A stretch of 64,000 nt of DNA from Calycina herbarum (lineage: Eukaryota > Ascomycota > Leotiomycetes > Helotiales > Pezizellaceae), in assembly GCA_001414485.1 (NCBI GenBank), contig LLEY01000038.1:186001-250000 (forward strand), in the 5' to 3' direction. The notes under the pieces are model-generated. The model was not told where the DNA came from, ran no database searches, and saw nothing but the letters and a program-made list of their open reading frames with translations. Below, one piece after another: positions 26,652 to 37,700 of the stretch; position 1 is the stretch's first letter, and the number at the start of each line of letters is the position of its first letter. The translations under genes and the position numbers were made by a program.

Positions 26652-28337
26652 ATGATTGCACCAGTTCTTGCTCATTCCCTTGCTGAGTCGAAAACACAAT
26701 TGTCGGGAGAGTCGACGATTATGTATCCAGACGATGCTGGATTCAATTCCATGAGATGGAGTGATTTTCCGAAACCAAATCCGGGTGCTATCATCAATGT
26801 CGGAAATGAAGATGACATTTGTAGCACTGTACGTTTTTCCTTTCCAAGTAAGAATTCTCAATCCAATTGAGGAGACAAAACTAACAAGAAAAAGATCAAA
26901 TGGGCTAACAAAAACAACATCCCCTTTCTCGCCCAATCCGGTGGCCACGGGTTTCATGCTTCCCTCCAAACTTTCAAAATCCGGAGTTATGATAAACCTC
27001 AATGCCATCTCCAGTATAACATTCGATAAAGAAAACCATACCGCAACACTAGGAGGTGGGATTTTGACAGGAGATGTCCCCAATGCCGCACACGCGAACG
27101 GAGTTCATATAATGACTGGAGTGTGCAACAAAGTTGGACTTATACCTGCTTATATTGGTGGTGGATTGGGAAATTTGATGGGCTTGTGTGGACTGGGAGT
27201 TGACAATACGGTTGAGGCTATACTCCTCACTGCATCTGGGGAGAAGGTAACGGTTTCCAAGAACGAGAATTCGGAGTTGTGGTGGGGGCTTAGGGGTGCG
27301 GGAGGGAATTTCGGGGTAGTTAGTAGGTTGACAGTTAAGAGCTATGAGCTATGAGCAGGCTAATGGAGGAATGTTCTGGAATGGAACAGTTGGGTTTGTG
27401 GCGAGGAGTATGGATGAGAACAGAGAGGTTGTGAGGACGCTTGAGAAGTTGGAAATTAAGAAGCAGATGGCCGTTGGGCTTGTTTGGGCGAGGATTCCGC
27501 CGGATTTTCAGGTACGTTCTCGACTTTGACACTTAAGCTCTTTTAGTGAGGAGAAACTGATTGGAAGTTCGATAGCCTGTTTTCTTCTGCCATCTCTTCT
27601 ACGCTGGTCAAGAAGACGAGGCGAAGAAAGCTTTTGATCCTCTTTTTGCTCTTAAGCCGGAGATTTCTATGTCTGCGCCGACACCTTATAATTGTAAGTT
27701 TAGATAGTGTCTTTTCCACGATTGATTCGAAGTGACAAACGCACCAAGTGATCCTGCCTGCGTCAAAGGAGGCCGCAAGCCAACCTGGGGAAGCGGGCTC
27801 AAGCGTTTCGATGAGGCGAAACTCAAAGAAGCGTGGAAAATGTGGGAGAAATTTACAAGCGAATGTAAAGGTGCTATGGGCAGTGTGGTTATTGGAGATT
27901 GTTATAACCATGATAAAGTGAGGGAGGTAGATGAGTGGGAAACTGCGTATCCATGGCGGGGTGTTGGTGTGCATTTATAAGTTCTTGATTGATAACTTGT
28001 CGGGGGTAATTTCGAGAAGTCAGAATTTGCTAATGGCCTTCTTTGGCAGGCTTGTTTCTGCGAGTTATCAAGATCCAACCCTTGATGAGGAAGTAGGTCT
28101 TTTTGGAAGGAAATTTAGGGATTCGCTTAGACCTGAGTTCCTCACATCCCACTCACTCAATTATTCAACGATGCTGATGAAAATAGATACGTCAACTTTG
28201 CACATGGCGACGAAAAGCTCGAGGAGGTATATGGAAATAGGGAGAGGATCGAAAAAATGGGAAGACTGAAGAAGAAGTGGGACCCTGAAGGACGGTTTGG
28301 GTTCAATTTTCCTGTTCCACTACCTGCGATTGATTAG
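26652..28337 (+). pseudogene. BBE-type FAD-linked oxidoreductase, frameshifted
   Basis: Successive segments in different frames together follow the whole length of a berberine-bridge-enzyme-like flavoprotein. They include an N-terminal part from ATG 26652, an FAD-binding PCMH segment with QSGGHGF and later GGGLGNLMG and LWWGLRGAGGNFG, a C-terminal substrate part with CVKGGRKPTWG, then YVNFAHGDE and the closing WDPEGRFGF motif. The usual enzymes oxidise sugars or secondary metabolites with FAD and are often secreted, but I see no clear signal peptide here. The frame is broken at least three times: a one-base shift near 26975-26980, a 7-bp tandem duplication at 27342-27355 that creates a TGA, and a stop near 27978 where an intron donor is expected. 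The intron around 28138-28190 would use a poor donor (GTTCCT). A functional product is unlikely. It converges on the broken regulator gene downstream. Confidence 0.8.
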
Positions 28338-28499
28338 GAAAGTAGCAAGCTATGTAGAAGGGGCTACTGGTAGCTTGAGTTAGCAAATTACGTATTTCTA
28401 TTCTTCTATTTCCAAGGCTCTTGCCATTCTCAAAGGGGTATCTTCGTCTACTAATTTCAGATAACGTTCTTCTTACAATTAGCACATGTTAAATCTATT

Positions 28500-30500
28500 C
28501 TAGCTAATTGAAAACTCACCTCCAGCCAACCACCTTCCGCTGAGAAACTTCAACATTTTTCGAAAAATTCGTAAATCATCTAGACTTGTTTTCGAAGAAT
28601 CGCCGATTTTTATCCTGTCCGTGAGTATCGAAGCTGCCTTGTATAACGTATGCAGGACAAAAGGTGAGGTAACCTTGAAATTTATCGTGCCTTCTACTTT
28701 CAAGAGTATACTCATAACGAAGGCTATTTGTTGAATAAGGGTGTCAAGGTAGGTTTGTGATAATTTTTGAGCGGGCAAGTTGCTGTGTTCTTCATCTGAG
28801 AGTACTTTGGCGCCATGATCGTAAAGTAGTAGCAATGCACTGAATAGAAACTTGTCAGAATCTCGAACGCATGTTTTTGATATTGGAACTGTATTTACCT
28901 GTTGAAAGTTGGCCAGTTTCCACAGTAGGTTTTTAAATCACTGCCCTTCTCGATCACCAAAGTAGGAGTCGTCCTCTGGGTGATGAGAGAGATTCCTTCA
29001 AATGTAAATGACGCCTGATACTTAGCTCGTTGATCTGGATAGGAGACGGTATTCTGCACTTTCTCTAGGAAATTAGAGGCTACAAACACCTCGTCAAATG
29101 TTGAAGATAGTCATCTGGCGGGTCGCTGTTGGAAGGTAAGTTAAGGTGGGGGAGTGACGGTGTTTTGTATCTTTTCAAGTGTAATGGCCCTATGTCTAAA
29201 ATTAGAAAATATTTTTTCTAGGGTGACAACAATGTTACCTATCCAGAAGCAATATGCCCCTCCATAAATATGTTACTTCCAACGAAAACTCCTCGTCCGT
29301 CTGGTCCCGCAACATTGAAGCTTTTGCGTCTGCTCTGACTTCAAGGGCATCCGCTGCTCTGACTATGGCACCGATCGATATATACGCCGCAGGGTACAAG
29401 CCATGACCCATCTCATATAAAACAACCAAGAGTCTTGCTTGTAACAAACTTAACGTGTTCTTGCCAAGTGCATCGAGTAAGCCCAAAAATGATTTCATAA
29501 GTGATAAGCATCTTGCAAGTCTTTCCAGAGTTGGGGATGGCTGTTATAAGAACCATCGAAGCGAGGAGGAGAGTCAATTCTGAATCGGTGTTTTCCCAAT
29601 TGGGAGGTAGCCGGGCATGAAGATGACATGATGATACAGTGGGGGTTCGCAGATATTCGTGCGGCCCCCTTTTTACACCAAAAGTTATCTTAAAAAAGAC
29701 GTTTTATATATTTATCTTTATATGTAAGTGATATCTAAGATTGAGAACTAAGATTATTTCGAGTATTCAAATAGTAGTCTTCAAAGACAAATACACTAAA
29801 TATGTACTAGGTCTTAAGTTACAATTGTACAAAAGTAGGAAGAGTCAGGAAAACACCGAATTACACCAAAATCGGGTGAAATTTAGTAACTTTCTAGACA
29901 CCTCTTACTATAACCTAAATAAAGCAGGATCGGCTTAGCTTAGAAGAAAAACTAAGAGTATAAATTAAAGATAAGTTTAAAAGCTTTCAAGAAATAATTA
30001 GGGTTTATTTAATAATAATGTTTTAAACAAGGTGAATTTCAGTGATTTTAGGTGTAAAAAAGAGAGCGTACGAATATCTGCGAACCCCCGCTGTATGACA
30101 GGAAACCAGGTATGCGTTGCTTCTTGATATAACGACACAATGTCTTTGATTGACTTCCCTGAGAGTTGTTGTATGATTGCGGTTCTCAAATGAGACTCTG
30201 AAAACTGTGAGATCGTGGGAAGAGTCTCACTGGATTCGGATGGCCTGGGAGTAGTTTCGCCTGAAGATTCCGAATAAATCGAAGCCAAGGAGGACTGTAA
30301 AGTAGGAGCATGGTAAACACATTTCCGACCCAATCCTGAACGGACTCTCGTTTAGCAAGTCGAAGCTTGGGGTATTGGTAAATCCGCAGGGGTACCTCGT
30401 ACCTTTTACAGAGCGAACATGCAGGAAGCAATTTGTCACACTTCCGTTTCTGGGGCTTACATCGTAAACATACTTGTGTTGCAAGGGTGACGTTATTCAT
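28500..30500 (-). pseudogene. Zn2Cys6 transcription factor, split by a MITE and frameshifted
   Basis: The minus-strand start at 30500 leads into a zinc-cluster half (CLRCKPQKRKCDKLLPACSLC), then a Ser/Thr-rich linker and the beginning of the middle domain (THTWFPVI). There the sequence is interrupted by a 457-bp element at 29637-30093. Directly across the insertion, counting one TA, the frame continues with LPPNWENTDSELTLLLASMV. Further breaks follow: a one-base shift near 29535, two more in the proline-rich stretch about 29085-29145, and an unclear junction after the zinc cluster (30355-30410). The middle domain (LLQARLLVVLYEMGHGLYPAAY) and the C-terminal end (RWLAGGEFSIS) are still readable, with plausible introns near 29175-29260 and 28840-28900. 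The original protein was a fungal gene regulator; it is now almost certainly dead. Confidence 0.8.
29637..30093. mobile_element. 457-bp Tc1/mariner-type MITE inside the regulator gene
   Basis: The ends are inverted repeats of about 45 bases starting CAG(T/C)GGGGGTTCGCAGATAT and continuing to a TTTTTACACC block, flanked by TA on each side (29635-29636 and 30094-30095). The inside is AT-rich; a 65-codon frame (29741-29938) has no transposase features, so the element is non-autonomous. It sits inside an exon of the minus-strand regulator. Confidence 0.85.
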
Positions 30501-30718
30501 GATGAAAACTCCTGTTGTGTTGGAGTTAAGATGTGGTAAAAAAGGACAGCGTAGATGCGGGTGCGGATGATTGGAAAGTTTCACATAGGTTTTCACTCGC
30601 TTAAACATCTTGGCAAGGAGTAGCTTGCTGGTGCTTACCACTCATTCTACGACTTTGTACTAATTTTATATGACTAGATGAATGCCGCAGTATACATACT
30701 TAATTATCGCACTTCCGC

Positions 30719-31526
30719 ATGCCTTTCATTCGTCTTATTGAGTTCCCTGAAAATTGTTTACTTGATTTTGTCTTCACTTCGACTGTTTTCACCCGAGAAA
30801 CCATCCCAAGTTACACTGTAAAGTACAAGGCCAGGCAAGAGGGATGTTCAACAGGTCCACTAGGTCTTGCAACTGTCAAGGAACATCTTTCTCGAGATTT
30901 TCTACCAACGCTTTATATCCGGAATCCCTCTAAATTGCCCATTGAAATCAAGCAGAATCCCAAGATCACAGTATGTCACATGTCATCTAGTACTGGAGAG
31001 CTTTCATCAACCCCAACACTATTATTTCCAAATCTGCCAAAATTCACAGCAATAATCTCAGCCATGGGTCCACCAGTCCCACAAAAGAACCTGGATACTC
31101 CTCTCACAGACTTCTATACCTCACTTCTCAAGCACTTATCAACTAAAACATACAAGATATTACTTCTCATTGTCTCCACACAAACTCAGCCAGATCCCAA
31201 AGATTCATTCTCTTTAATTCTCTGGATTGGTGCAATTCTTCTGGACCTCTTCAGTGCGGGTCCCGGAAGGAAGTTGAAAATACCGCTGCGACGTTTTTTG
31301 AGCATGGAAAGGAGGATGATTGGATTTTGTACCGAGTGGCAAGACTGACGGAGAAGAAGAAAGGGAAGGAGTTGGATGCAAAGGGGGCTTTGAAGGTGGC
31401 TGTTGCTGGGTATCAAGGATGATAAATTGTCTTTTTTTTGCGGATCGGGAACAAATCGCGAGATGGTTGGTAGGGCAGGTTGAAGATAATGTCAAGACGA
31501 GTAGAACTCACCCGTTTATCTATTAA
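30719..31526 (+). pseudogene. NAD(P)-binding (NmrA/SDR-like) protein, frameshifted remnant
   Basis: A readable frame contains a glycine-rich nucleotide loop (GCSTGPLGLATV, from about 30841) and the second strand TLYIRNPSKLP. Both are typical of atypical short-chain dehydrogenases of the NmrA type, which bind NADP(H). Later parts continue in other frames: FFEHGKEDDWILYRVARL in a second frame after about 31265, and DREQIARWLVGQVED after about 31430 near a run of T. The frame therefore changes at least twice. The true start is unclear. It is divergent from the broken regulator, whose start is about 220 bases away. Confidence 0.6.
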
Positions 31527-32039
31527 TCCTTGTTAAATTCATTTTTGACCAGTGTTTGTTTGACATATTCCTACAACATGCATTTTACGCTTGGTCGTTG
31601 CAGCCTCATATGCTCGTGCAATATAATGCGTGCATACACAGCCACTTTTTAAGTTTTCAAGGGACAAGGTACATGTTTGAAAAGCTGTTGTCTGTTTTTG
31701 TATTGTTACTGTGACATGAGGTACTTCGAAGCAGATTGCAGGTCATCATGGTATCTATTTGTACCTCTTATTTAAGCTCACCTCGTCTTCTCGATTGAGT
31801 CTCACCGGTAGCACGCTTCTCTACCCGCTCACCGCTGTCTAGAATTGGTCTCGAATTTTAAGTAAATTATTTATACTCCCTCTCACATACCGGACCCTTT
31901 AAGCGAACCGACGACCCTTCCATTGTGCGAACAACTGTCATCAAATGGACGATCGAGATTCTGATTACCTACCACTCCATGCATATATATTTGAAGGGGT
32001 ATAGGAGAAATACGACGAACCAATCATCACACGATATAA
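31527..32039. other. Intergenic region
   Basis: No gene seen. It is probably the promoter region of the downstream membrane-protein remnant. Confidence 0.4.
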
Positions 32040-33142
32040 ATGACTCTCAAAAACTCCAGTGCTCTTTACATTCTTGCCGCCCTTACTCTCCTTCTTACCT
32101 TCACACAATCTCGCTCATGGGCCATTATACAGTACTTCGTGTTTATGTGGAAAAGGCCTGTAAGTCTCGAAAGTGATGGTCGATCTGACCCCCTTGAGAG
32201 ACTTTCACAAGGAGAAGCCATAATCGACATGCTACCAATCGTTGCTCATCAATTATCACCCATCTGGAAAAAATCCCAATTTTATGTTGGAATTCGCAAA
32301 ATGCCTTTGACAGAAGAGTTAAATTCAGATTGTCCCGTCATATCTCCTCTCTTTGGGATCATGGCAGTCTTCAATCTCGCTGTGTTTGTTGTCTTGGGGG
32401 TTGTGATCCCGTGGTTTGTTTCGGAAGGTGCATTGGGAGCACCACTCGTGAGGTCGAAATGGGGCGCTCATTGTTTGAATGTCGATGACCCTTATCTTGG
32501 TCCAGTCCCTGGAGTTTCAGAATTTGCAATATTGTCAAAAACGGACGCGACCTTCCAACTTTGCCAGAACCGACTTGATGAAGGATGCCAAAATAGATTT
32601 TTCATCCAACAACCTCAAAGTATCAAGACCAAGAAATTGCATATTCTCAGGCGATATCTTGTCATAAAGAGACAAAACCACTCATGATAACGCATTGGAA
32701 CATTACACCAACAGAACGCGGCTTGAATTCAAAGTTGCGAATCACAATGAGCCATCGGCTCACTTGCTCCCCAGTACACCTCGACTCTGTTTTGCAGGTC
32801 GGCTCTCAACAACCCAATTCTGTAAAGACATTGGCATTGGATAGGGAGTATGGTGTCGATATACCCTCATACGAAAACCTGCCCTTAAACTCGACGAACG
32901 GTCCCAACTCCCTATCCAAAAATAATTACAGTCTAGAAATGGTTCATAGGGGAGGCCCGTACGACCTCACCGTGCAACCAAAATCCCTAGGACTACCTTT
33001 GCATCCAAACCTTAAAAGAAGTGATGGGTTCTCGTTTTTAATAATCCACAGAGCCGGTACCACTGCGTACCCGATGAGAATCGAGGATCCCTTTTTCTCT
33101 GCGCATTCAAATTGCAGTAGTGATACTAAGTTGAGGTTGTAG
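32040..33142 (+). pseudogene. Fungal membrane protein of unknown function, frameshifted and truncated
   Basis: An ATG frame of 215 codons begins with a hydrophobic segment (ALYILAALTLLLTFTQS), then a hydrophilic part and a second membrane segment (MAVFNLAVFVVLGVVIPWFV), followed by a Cys-containing extracellular-type region (HCLNVDDPYLGPVPGVSEFA). Two single-base frame changes within about 40 bases near 32630-32670 shift to the frame that carries HWNITPTERGLNSKLRITMS and later HRAGTTAYPMRIEDPFFSAH. The pattern resembles a large-membrane-protein family of unknown role that I associate with Leotiomycete genomes. The last frame ends shortly after, and the C-terminal half I would expect is missing. 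No biochemical role is known to me. Confidence 0.55.
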
Positions 33143-34029
33143 CAAGCACCCTGTGGACATTAAAAGTAGGAGCAAAGCAGCAACACATACAACATAACAC
33201 CAAACGGTCGCAAAAATATACAAAAAAATCTAAGCAAATACTGGATGAGCGAAAGTATCATATGCTAGCTTCTGGACCATTTTTCTGTCACTGTTGTGGG
33301 ACTTATCAAAACTTAACCAACTATTTACTGCCAACCTCGGTGACTACGGCCCGAATCGGAGCCGATAGTTCCTATGTAAAATAATTTTCTTTCTTAACTA
33401 CACAGTTCTTAACAAATCATTGATTTCAATTCTTCATGAATCAGTATTTCTGATCTTCTATAGAATGCAGAGAAAAGACCAAACAGTAAATAATTATCTC
33501 TCTTGTATTTCTCTTTTCCTCTGACGGAAACCGGGAAATCCGCGACGTAATGATCTACCAGAGACGCCATCTTCACAGTTGGAAGAGTGCTACGATGATA
33601 TATGCCAGGGAAATCAGGATCGAGAAGAACATTGCATCCGCATTGGTTCAAGTTACGGTTAGCAGTGAAAGTGGCCGATTGCGTCGCTGTAAAGACTTAG
33701 CCGCATTTTTTTAACAAAATCCTAGGAAGTTCTTAAAAATAATTAGAACTTTGTAGGATTGCTGACTGACTTCTTCTAGATCATTTAGTATTTATTTAAT
33801 ATTTTTGCAATTTTATATAAACGTCTATCATAGCGTGGTAGAGGGTGAGTATGGGCGACGGAATCGGCCACTTTCACAGAGGAGTCCCAGCCCGAGTTTC
33901 CGGTGTGTGGAGCCTTTACATTCCTTACAAGGCAACCCCTTCCACCCGTGGTGACGATTACACAGCGTTTAGCGTCTATTTGCAAATATGAACATATTGT
34001 GTTACTCTACACAGTGATGGAAAATCACA
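33143..34029. other. Intergenic region with a small inverted-repeat element
   Basis: No supported gene. The middle part (33690-33830) is AT-rich and lies inside the inverted-repeat element. The last about 150 bases are the likely promoter and leader of the downstream regulator. Confidence 0.4.
33663..33879. mobile_element. 217-bp MITE-like element
   Basis: The left end C(A)GTGAAAGTGGCCGATTGCG is matched by its reverse complement at the right end (GCGACGGAATCGGCCACTTTC), 22 of about 24 positions. The inside is AT-rich and non-coding. No clear target duplication is visible. Confidence 0.6.
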
Positions 34030-36126
34030 ATGACCCTTTCAGAAATAGCTATACATGCCCGGCAGCCTGTGCAGACTTCGACCGCGACCGCGACCGCGAA
34101 TCCAGGGGATGGCAGCGAAGATGGCTCGCATTCCGGGACGATGCCATATACCTGCCAAATATGCTCACGAAGGAAAGTCAAATGCGACAAGACCATACCT
34201 GAATGCCTACGCTGTAGCAAGAGCAAGACCAAGTGCATCTATCAGGCACCACCTCCCCGCCAGCTTCGGAAGAGAAAGCACATCGAAGATGTTTACGAAC
34301 GTCTGGCACGATATGAAAAAATCTTGAAAGAAAATGGACTCCTCCCCGAAGATGATATAAATTCAGATTTCCCCGCCGGAAAGACCGAAGGAGTGGAAGA
34401 GGAGACCGGGAATGAAAAGCCGGGAAAACTACTTTCTAGTAATGGGAAATCACGATATCTCAATGGGAGTCTCTGGCTCGATGTCGGAGAAATTGATATC
34501 TCAGAGGACGAGGATGATATTGGTTCACTGACGGAAGATCCAGTCTCGGGGACGCTTCTTGGACTTTCCCGAAATCTTCTCCACTGTCATCCCACCCACG
34601 AAGACGCTTTGAAATTATGGAAAGCGCATGTTCAGAATGTTGAGCCTCTAATTAAGGTCTTACATATTCCGACGACAGGGAGTATGGTTGAAACAATATC
34701 ACAGCAACCTGTTATGGCTTCGAAAGCTCAAGAATGTTTGCTTTTTGCGATTTATCATTTTGCGGTGTTTTCTATGAGCGAGGAGGATTGTGGGAGCGTT
34801 TTTGGGCGATCGAGGACGGAGTTGTTGAAGACTTATCAATATGCTTTGAGACAGGCACTTATTAATGCTTCTTGGTTGAAGACAACGGAAATTCCTGTTA
34901 TACAAGCGTATGTTCTTTTTCTTATTTCGATAAGGATGGAGACTGATCCTCATACATTTTGGATGTTGACTGGTATCGGTACTCGCATCGCTCAAAGAAT
35001 GGGACTCAATCGAGATGGGGAGAGCCTGGGACTACCACCTTTCGATGTGGAAATGCGTCGACGACTCTTTTGGCAACTTCTTCCCCTCGACGGATACGCT
35101 GGACAGGTCTCCGGTACTGGCATATCCATGTTACCCGATAGCTGGGACACCAAGCAACCACTCAATATTAATGACAGCCAGATTTGGCCTGGGATGACAC
35201 AAAAACCCGAAGAGCAAAAAGGTGCCTCTGAGATGATGCTCTGTCTCACGAGAACAGAGCTGTCACAATTCTACAACCGAACGGGATTGAAAACGAAGAA
35301 CACCGGTTCTACAATCCAATTGAACAAAGGCCCTGAATTCGAGAGACTGATAGACGAAGTAGAAAGTGTCATCGAAGCCAAATATCTCCGATATTGCGAT
35401 ATCGTCATTCCTCTACACTTCCTAACCCTTGGAATTGCAAGATCAGTTGCAAATACCGCCCGACTACGAAGTCGAATGCCCCCTTTGATGAACCAAACCA
35501 TTAGTGATGTGGAAAGGCGAAAACTCTGTGCTATTGCGCAACAAATCCTTGATACGAATAATGCTGCCTATAGCAACCCGAACCTAAGGAGATTTCGATG
35601 GCAATTCAAGGCTTTCTTCCTATGGGATGCGTTGATGTGTATATTGACGAGTCTGGCGAAAATCGGCTTCTTTTCACCTTCGGATTTGGATAATGCTTGG
35701 AAAACGATCGAGATGGTCTATATGAATCACCCGGATATTATTCAGGGGAAGGAACCTTTACTTGTTGCCATCGTCAAGGCAACACTTCAAGCTTGGGAAG
35801 CCAATCCACTAAGAGAATCTATCCCAGAGCCAGGCTTCATCACTGAAATCAAGGCGAAAATGAATAGACGCACTGAAAAGTCTAGAAATTTATCAAGCAG
35901 TGGTGGGACCGTAGAGATTGGACACCTACCCTATGCTCTTCAAGATCAGAATCCTAATGAGCGTTTCTGCAACCTGGATGGGACGTTACTTGGTTGTGAG
36001 AGCAGCTTCAATCTCAACACAGAGGCCATAAGCGATACCAATTTTGATCTTGGAAATGATTTTGATATTAGCACTGCTGATTGGATGCTCTGGGACCAGT
36101 TATGCCATGCGCCTGGTCGCAACTAG
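34030..36126 (+). CDS. Zn2Cys6 fungal-type transcription factor, intronless
   Basis: One uninterrupted frame of 698 residues from ATG 34030. After a short Ala/Thr-rich leader, the zinc cluster is at residues about 42-69 with all six cysteines (CQICSRRKVKC, CLRC, KTKC). A coiled-coil linker follows (YERLARYEKILKENG), then an acidic stretch and the fungal middle homology domain from about residue 190 ([59 protein letters not shown]). The overall plan matches regulators that control secondary-metabolite or nutrient gene clusters and act in the nucleus. Unlike the four genes to its left, this one has no break. It may once have controlled them or may be unrelated. The last 60 residues are acidic with Asp/Asn-rich motifs, a likely activation tail. 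Confidence 0.92.
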   Translation: MTLSEIAIHARQPVQTSTATATANPGDGSEDGSHSGTMPYTCQICSRRKVKCDKTIPECLRCSKSKTKCIYQAPPPRQLRKRKHIEDVYERLARYEKILKENGLLPEDDINSDFPAGKTEGVEEETGNEKPGKLLSSNGKSRYLNGSLWLDVGEIDISEDEDDIGSLTEDPVSGTLLGLSRNLLHCHPTHEDALKLWKAHVQNVEPLIKVLHIPTTGSMVETISQQPVMASKAQECLLFAIYHFAVFSMSEEDCGSVFGRSRTELLKTYQYALRQALINASWLKTTEIPVIQAYVLFLISIRMETDPHTFWMLTGIGTRIAQRMGLNRDGESLGLPPFDVEMRRRLFWQLLPLDGYAGQVSGTGISMLPDSWDTKQPLNINDSQIWPGMTQKPEEQKGASEMMLCLTRTELSQFYNRTGLKTKNTGSTIQLNKGPEFERLIDEVESVIEAKYLRYCDIVIPLHFLTLGIARSVANTARLRSRMPPLMNQTISDVERRKLCAIAQQILDTNNAAYSNPNLRRFRWQFKAFFLWDALMCILTSLAKIGFFSPSDLDNAWKTIEMVYMNHPDIIQGKEPLLVAIVKATLQAWEANPLRESIPEPGFITEIKAKMNRRTEKSRNLSSSGGTVEIGHLPYALQDQNPNERFCNLDGTLLGCESSFNLNTEAISDTNFDLGNDFDISTADWMLWDQLCHAPGRN

Positions 36127-36515
36127 CTGTCAGTTCACCTGGTATCTTCAACCAGCACCCCTTTTCAGTGCACGTTGTGATACATTGATATCCTAACTGG
36201 AAGGGATAGACACTCCTTGGAAATGTTGATGGGAGAGTGCTTGGGGTGTCTCTGGTCGTTGCCAATAGACTGCTTGTTGCTTTGTAGAAGTGAAGCTATT
36301 TTTGTAAGTTTGAGAAACAAATTCGTCACACTAAATTGTGCTAACATTTTAACTTGAAAGCAAGTTCCAATTCACGCTTTATATGTTGTTAAACCATGTG
36401 CGCAGGGACCCACAGCGTGACAGCGAAGCCTCAAGGGCCAAGCTTGAAAAATACATCAACAGCTTGATGAGCTGATTTTATAGTTCATCCCTTCTAGGCA
36501 GTACCACAATCCGCC

Positions 36516-37700
36516 ATGTATCCAGAGTCATTAATAGAGACAATTGTCTTTGACGCTCATGGAGATTTGACTTTAATATTCAAAAATAAATGGATTCCAA
36601 ATGACCAGTGGGTTCCCTTCTACGCAAATTCAGATAGTGACTCGGAGGATTGGTAAGCAACCTGTGTTTTTATGTCCATGCTGTTCTAATGAAAGCCGCA
36701 GCCTAAAGAGGAGTATAAGGAGATTCGATTGGTGGTGTCTGCAAAGCATTTATCACTTGCATCTCCTCTGTTTGCTGCCATGTTGGGACCTGGATTCCAA
36801 GAAGGAGACGCCTTAGAAGAAAACGGTTACGCAGAGATCGAACTACCAGATGACGATCCCAAGGCGTTTCAGACAGCAATGTTAATCGTGCATGGTCAAA
36901 CCAGATCGATTCACTGGGAGTTGAATATCCGAGAATTCTTCGAGTTGGCCATCTTAACTGACAAATACGCGCTTCACGAATCTGTTGAGTCGATGACTTG
37001 GCATTGGGCTACCGGGTTTGGATTGGCCATCCTCTCAGGTACCCCAGAAGAGCAGATTGCGTTGGTGATTTCAAGCTGGATATTCAAAGAGACGTATGTA
37101 TTTGCCGCCGCCACTTCGAGACTTCTCTCCAGATATCACTTCCTCATAGATGAGGACTGGTTCGAAGACCTCCCTATGCCCCCCAAAATCATCAGTAAGT
37201 ACTTTCAACTATTTTCTCACTCATCGAATAGTTTATTTTCTGACTTATAGTAAGCTTCTCTACGAGAAATCCAGAAATATGCAATTGATAGAGCCTACGG
37301 CTCAATACAAAACATGATTGACACTCTACGCTGCGAAGACCCTAAAGAAACTATCCCTAGCCAACAAACCTGTCTGTACGAGTTGGTTCTCCTCAAAAAA
37401 ATACTCAATGGAGCTCCTGATCTTGGACTACAACGTGTGCCAAAGAGTCATGTTAGTTCGCAAAAGATCCCACACGGTTTGGGATCCCATGACCATCAAA
37501 GAGTTAATGAGCAAATGCGGGTCTTAAGAAATAGGTTTGGGAAGCTAGCTTGGCGTTATGGAAAACGCCTTCGTGATCATATAGGTTTCACGGACTATGA
37601 TCATTTGCACAAACTGAACTATGAGAGAATTAATGAGATTGTCAAGGATCTTGGTGGAATGGCTGCAGCTCTCGAATGGTCTAAGAAGGACTGCATTTAA
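36516..37700 (+). CDS. BTB/POZ domain protein
   Basis: Exon 1 starts at ATG 36516 (IETIVFDAHGDLTLIFKN, the usual opening strand of fungal BTB proteins). Exon 2 (36702-37194) carries the rest of the BTB fold: RLVVSAKHLSLASPLFAAML, then the acidic ELPDDDPKAFQTAMLIVHG strand-helix and a helical part. Exon 3 (37255-37700) adds a charged helical C-terminus ending EWSKKDCI. BTB domains mediate dimerisation and often recruit Cullin-3; the role here is unknown. The exon 2-3 junction closes in frame. The most obvious exon 1-2 junction (donor GTAAGC at 36653, acceptor at 36701) is off by one base, so either a weaker donor (GTTCCC at 36612) is used, or the model start is wrong, or the gene carries a small lesion. 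Confidence 0.7.
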
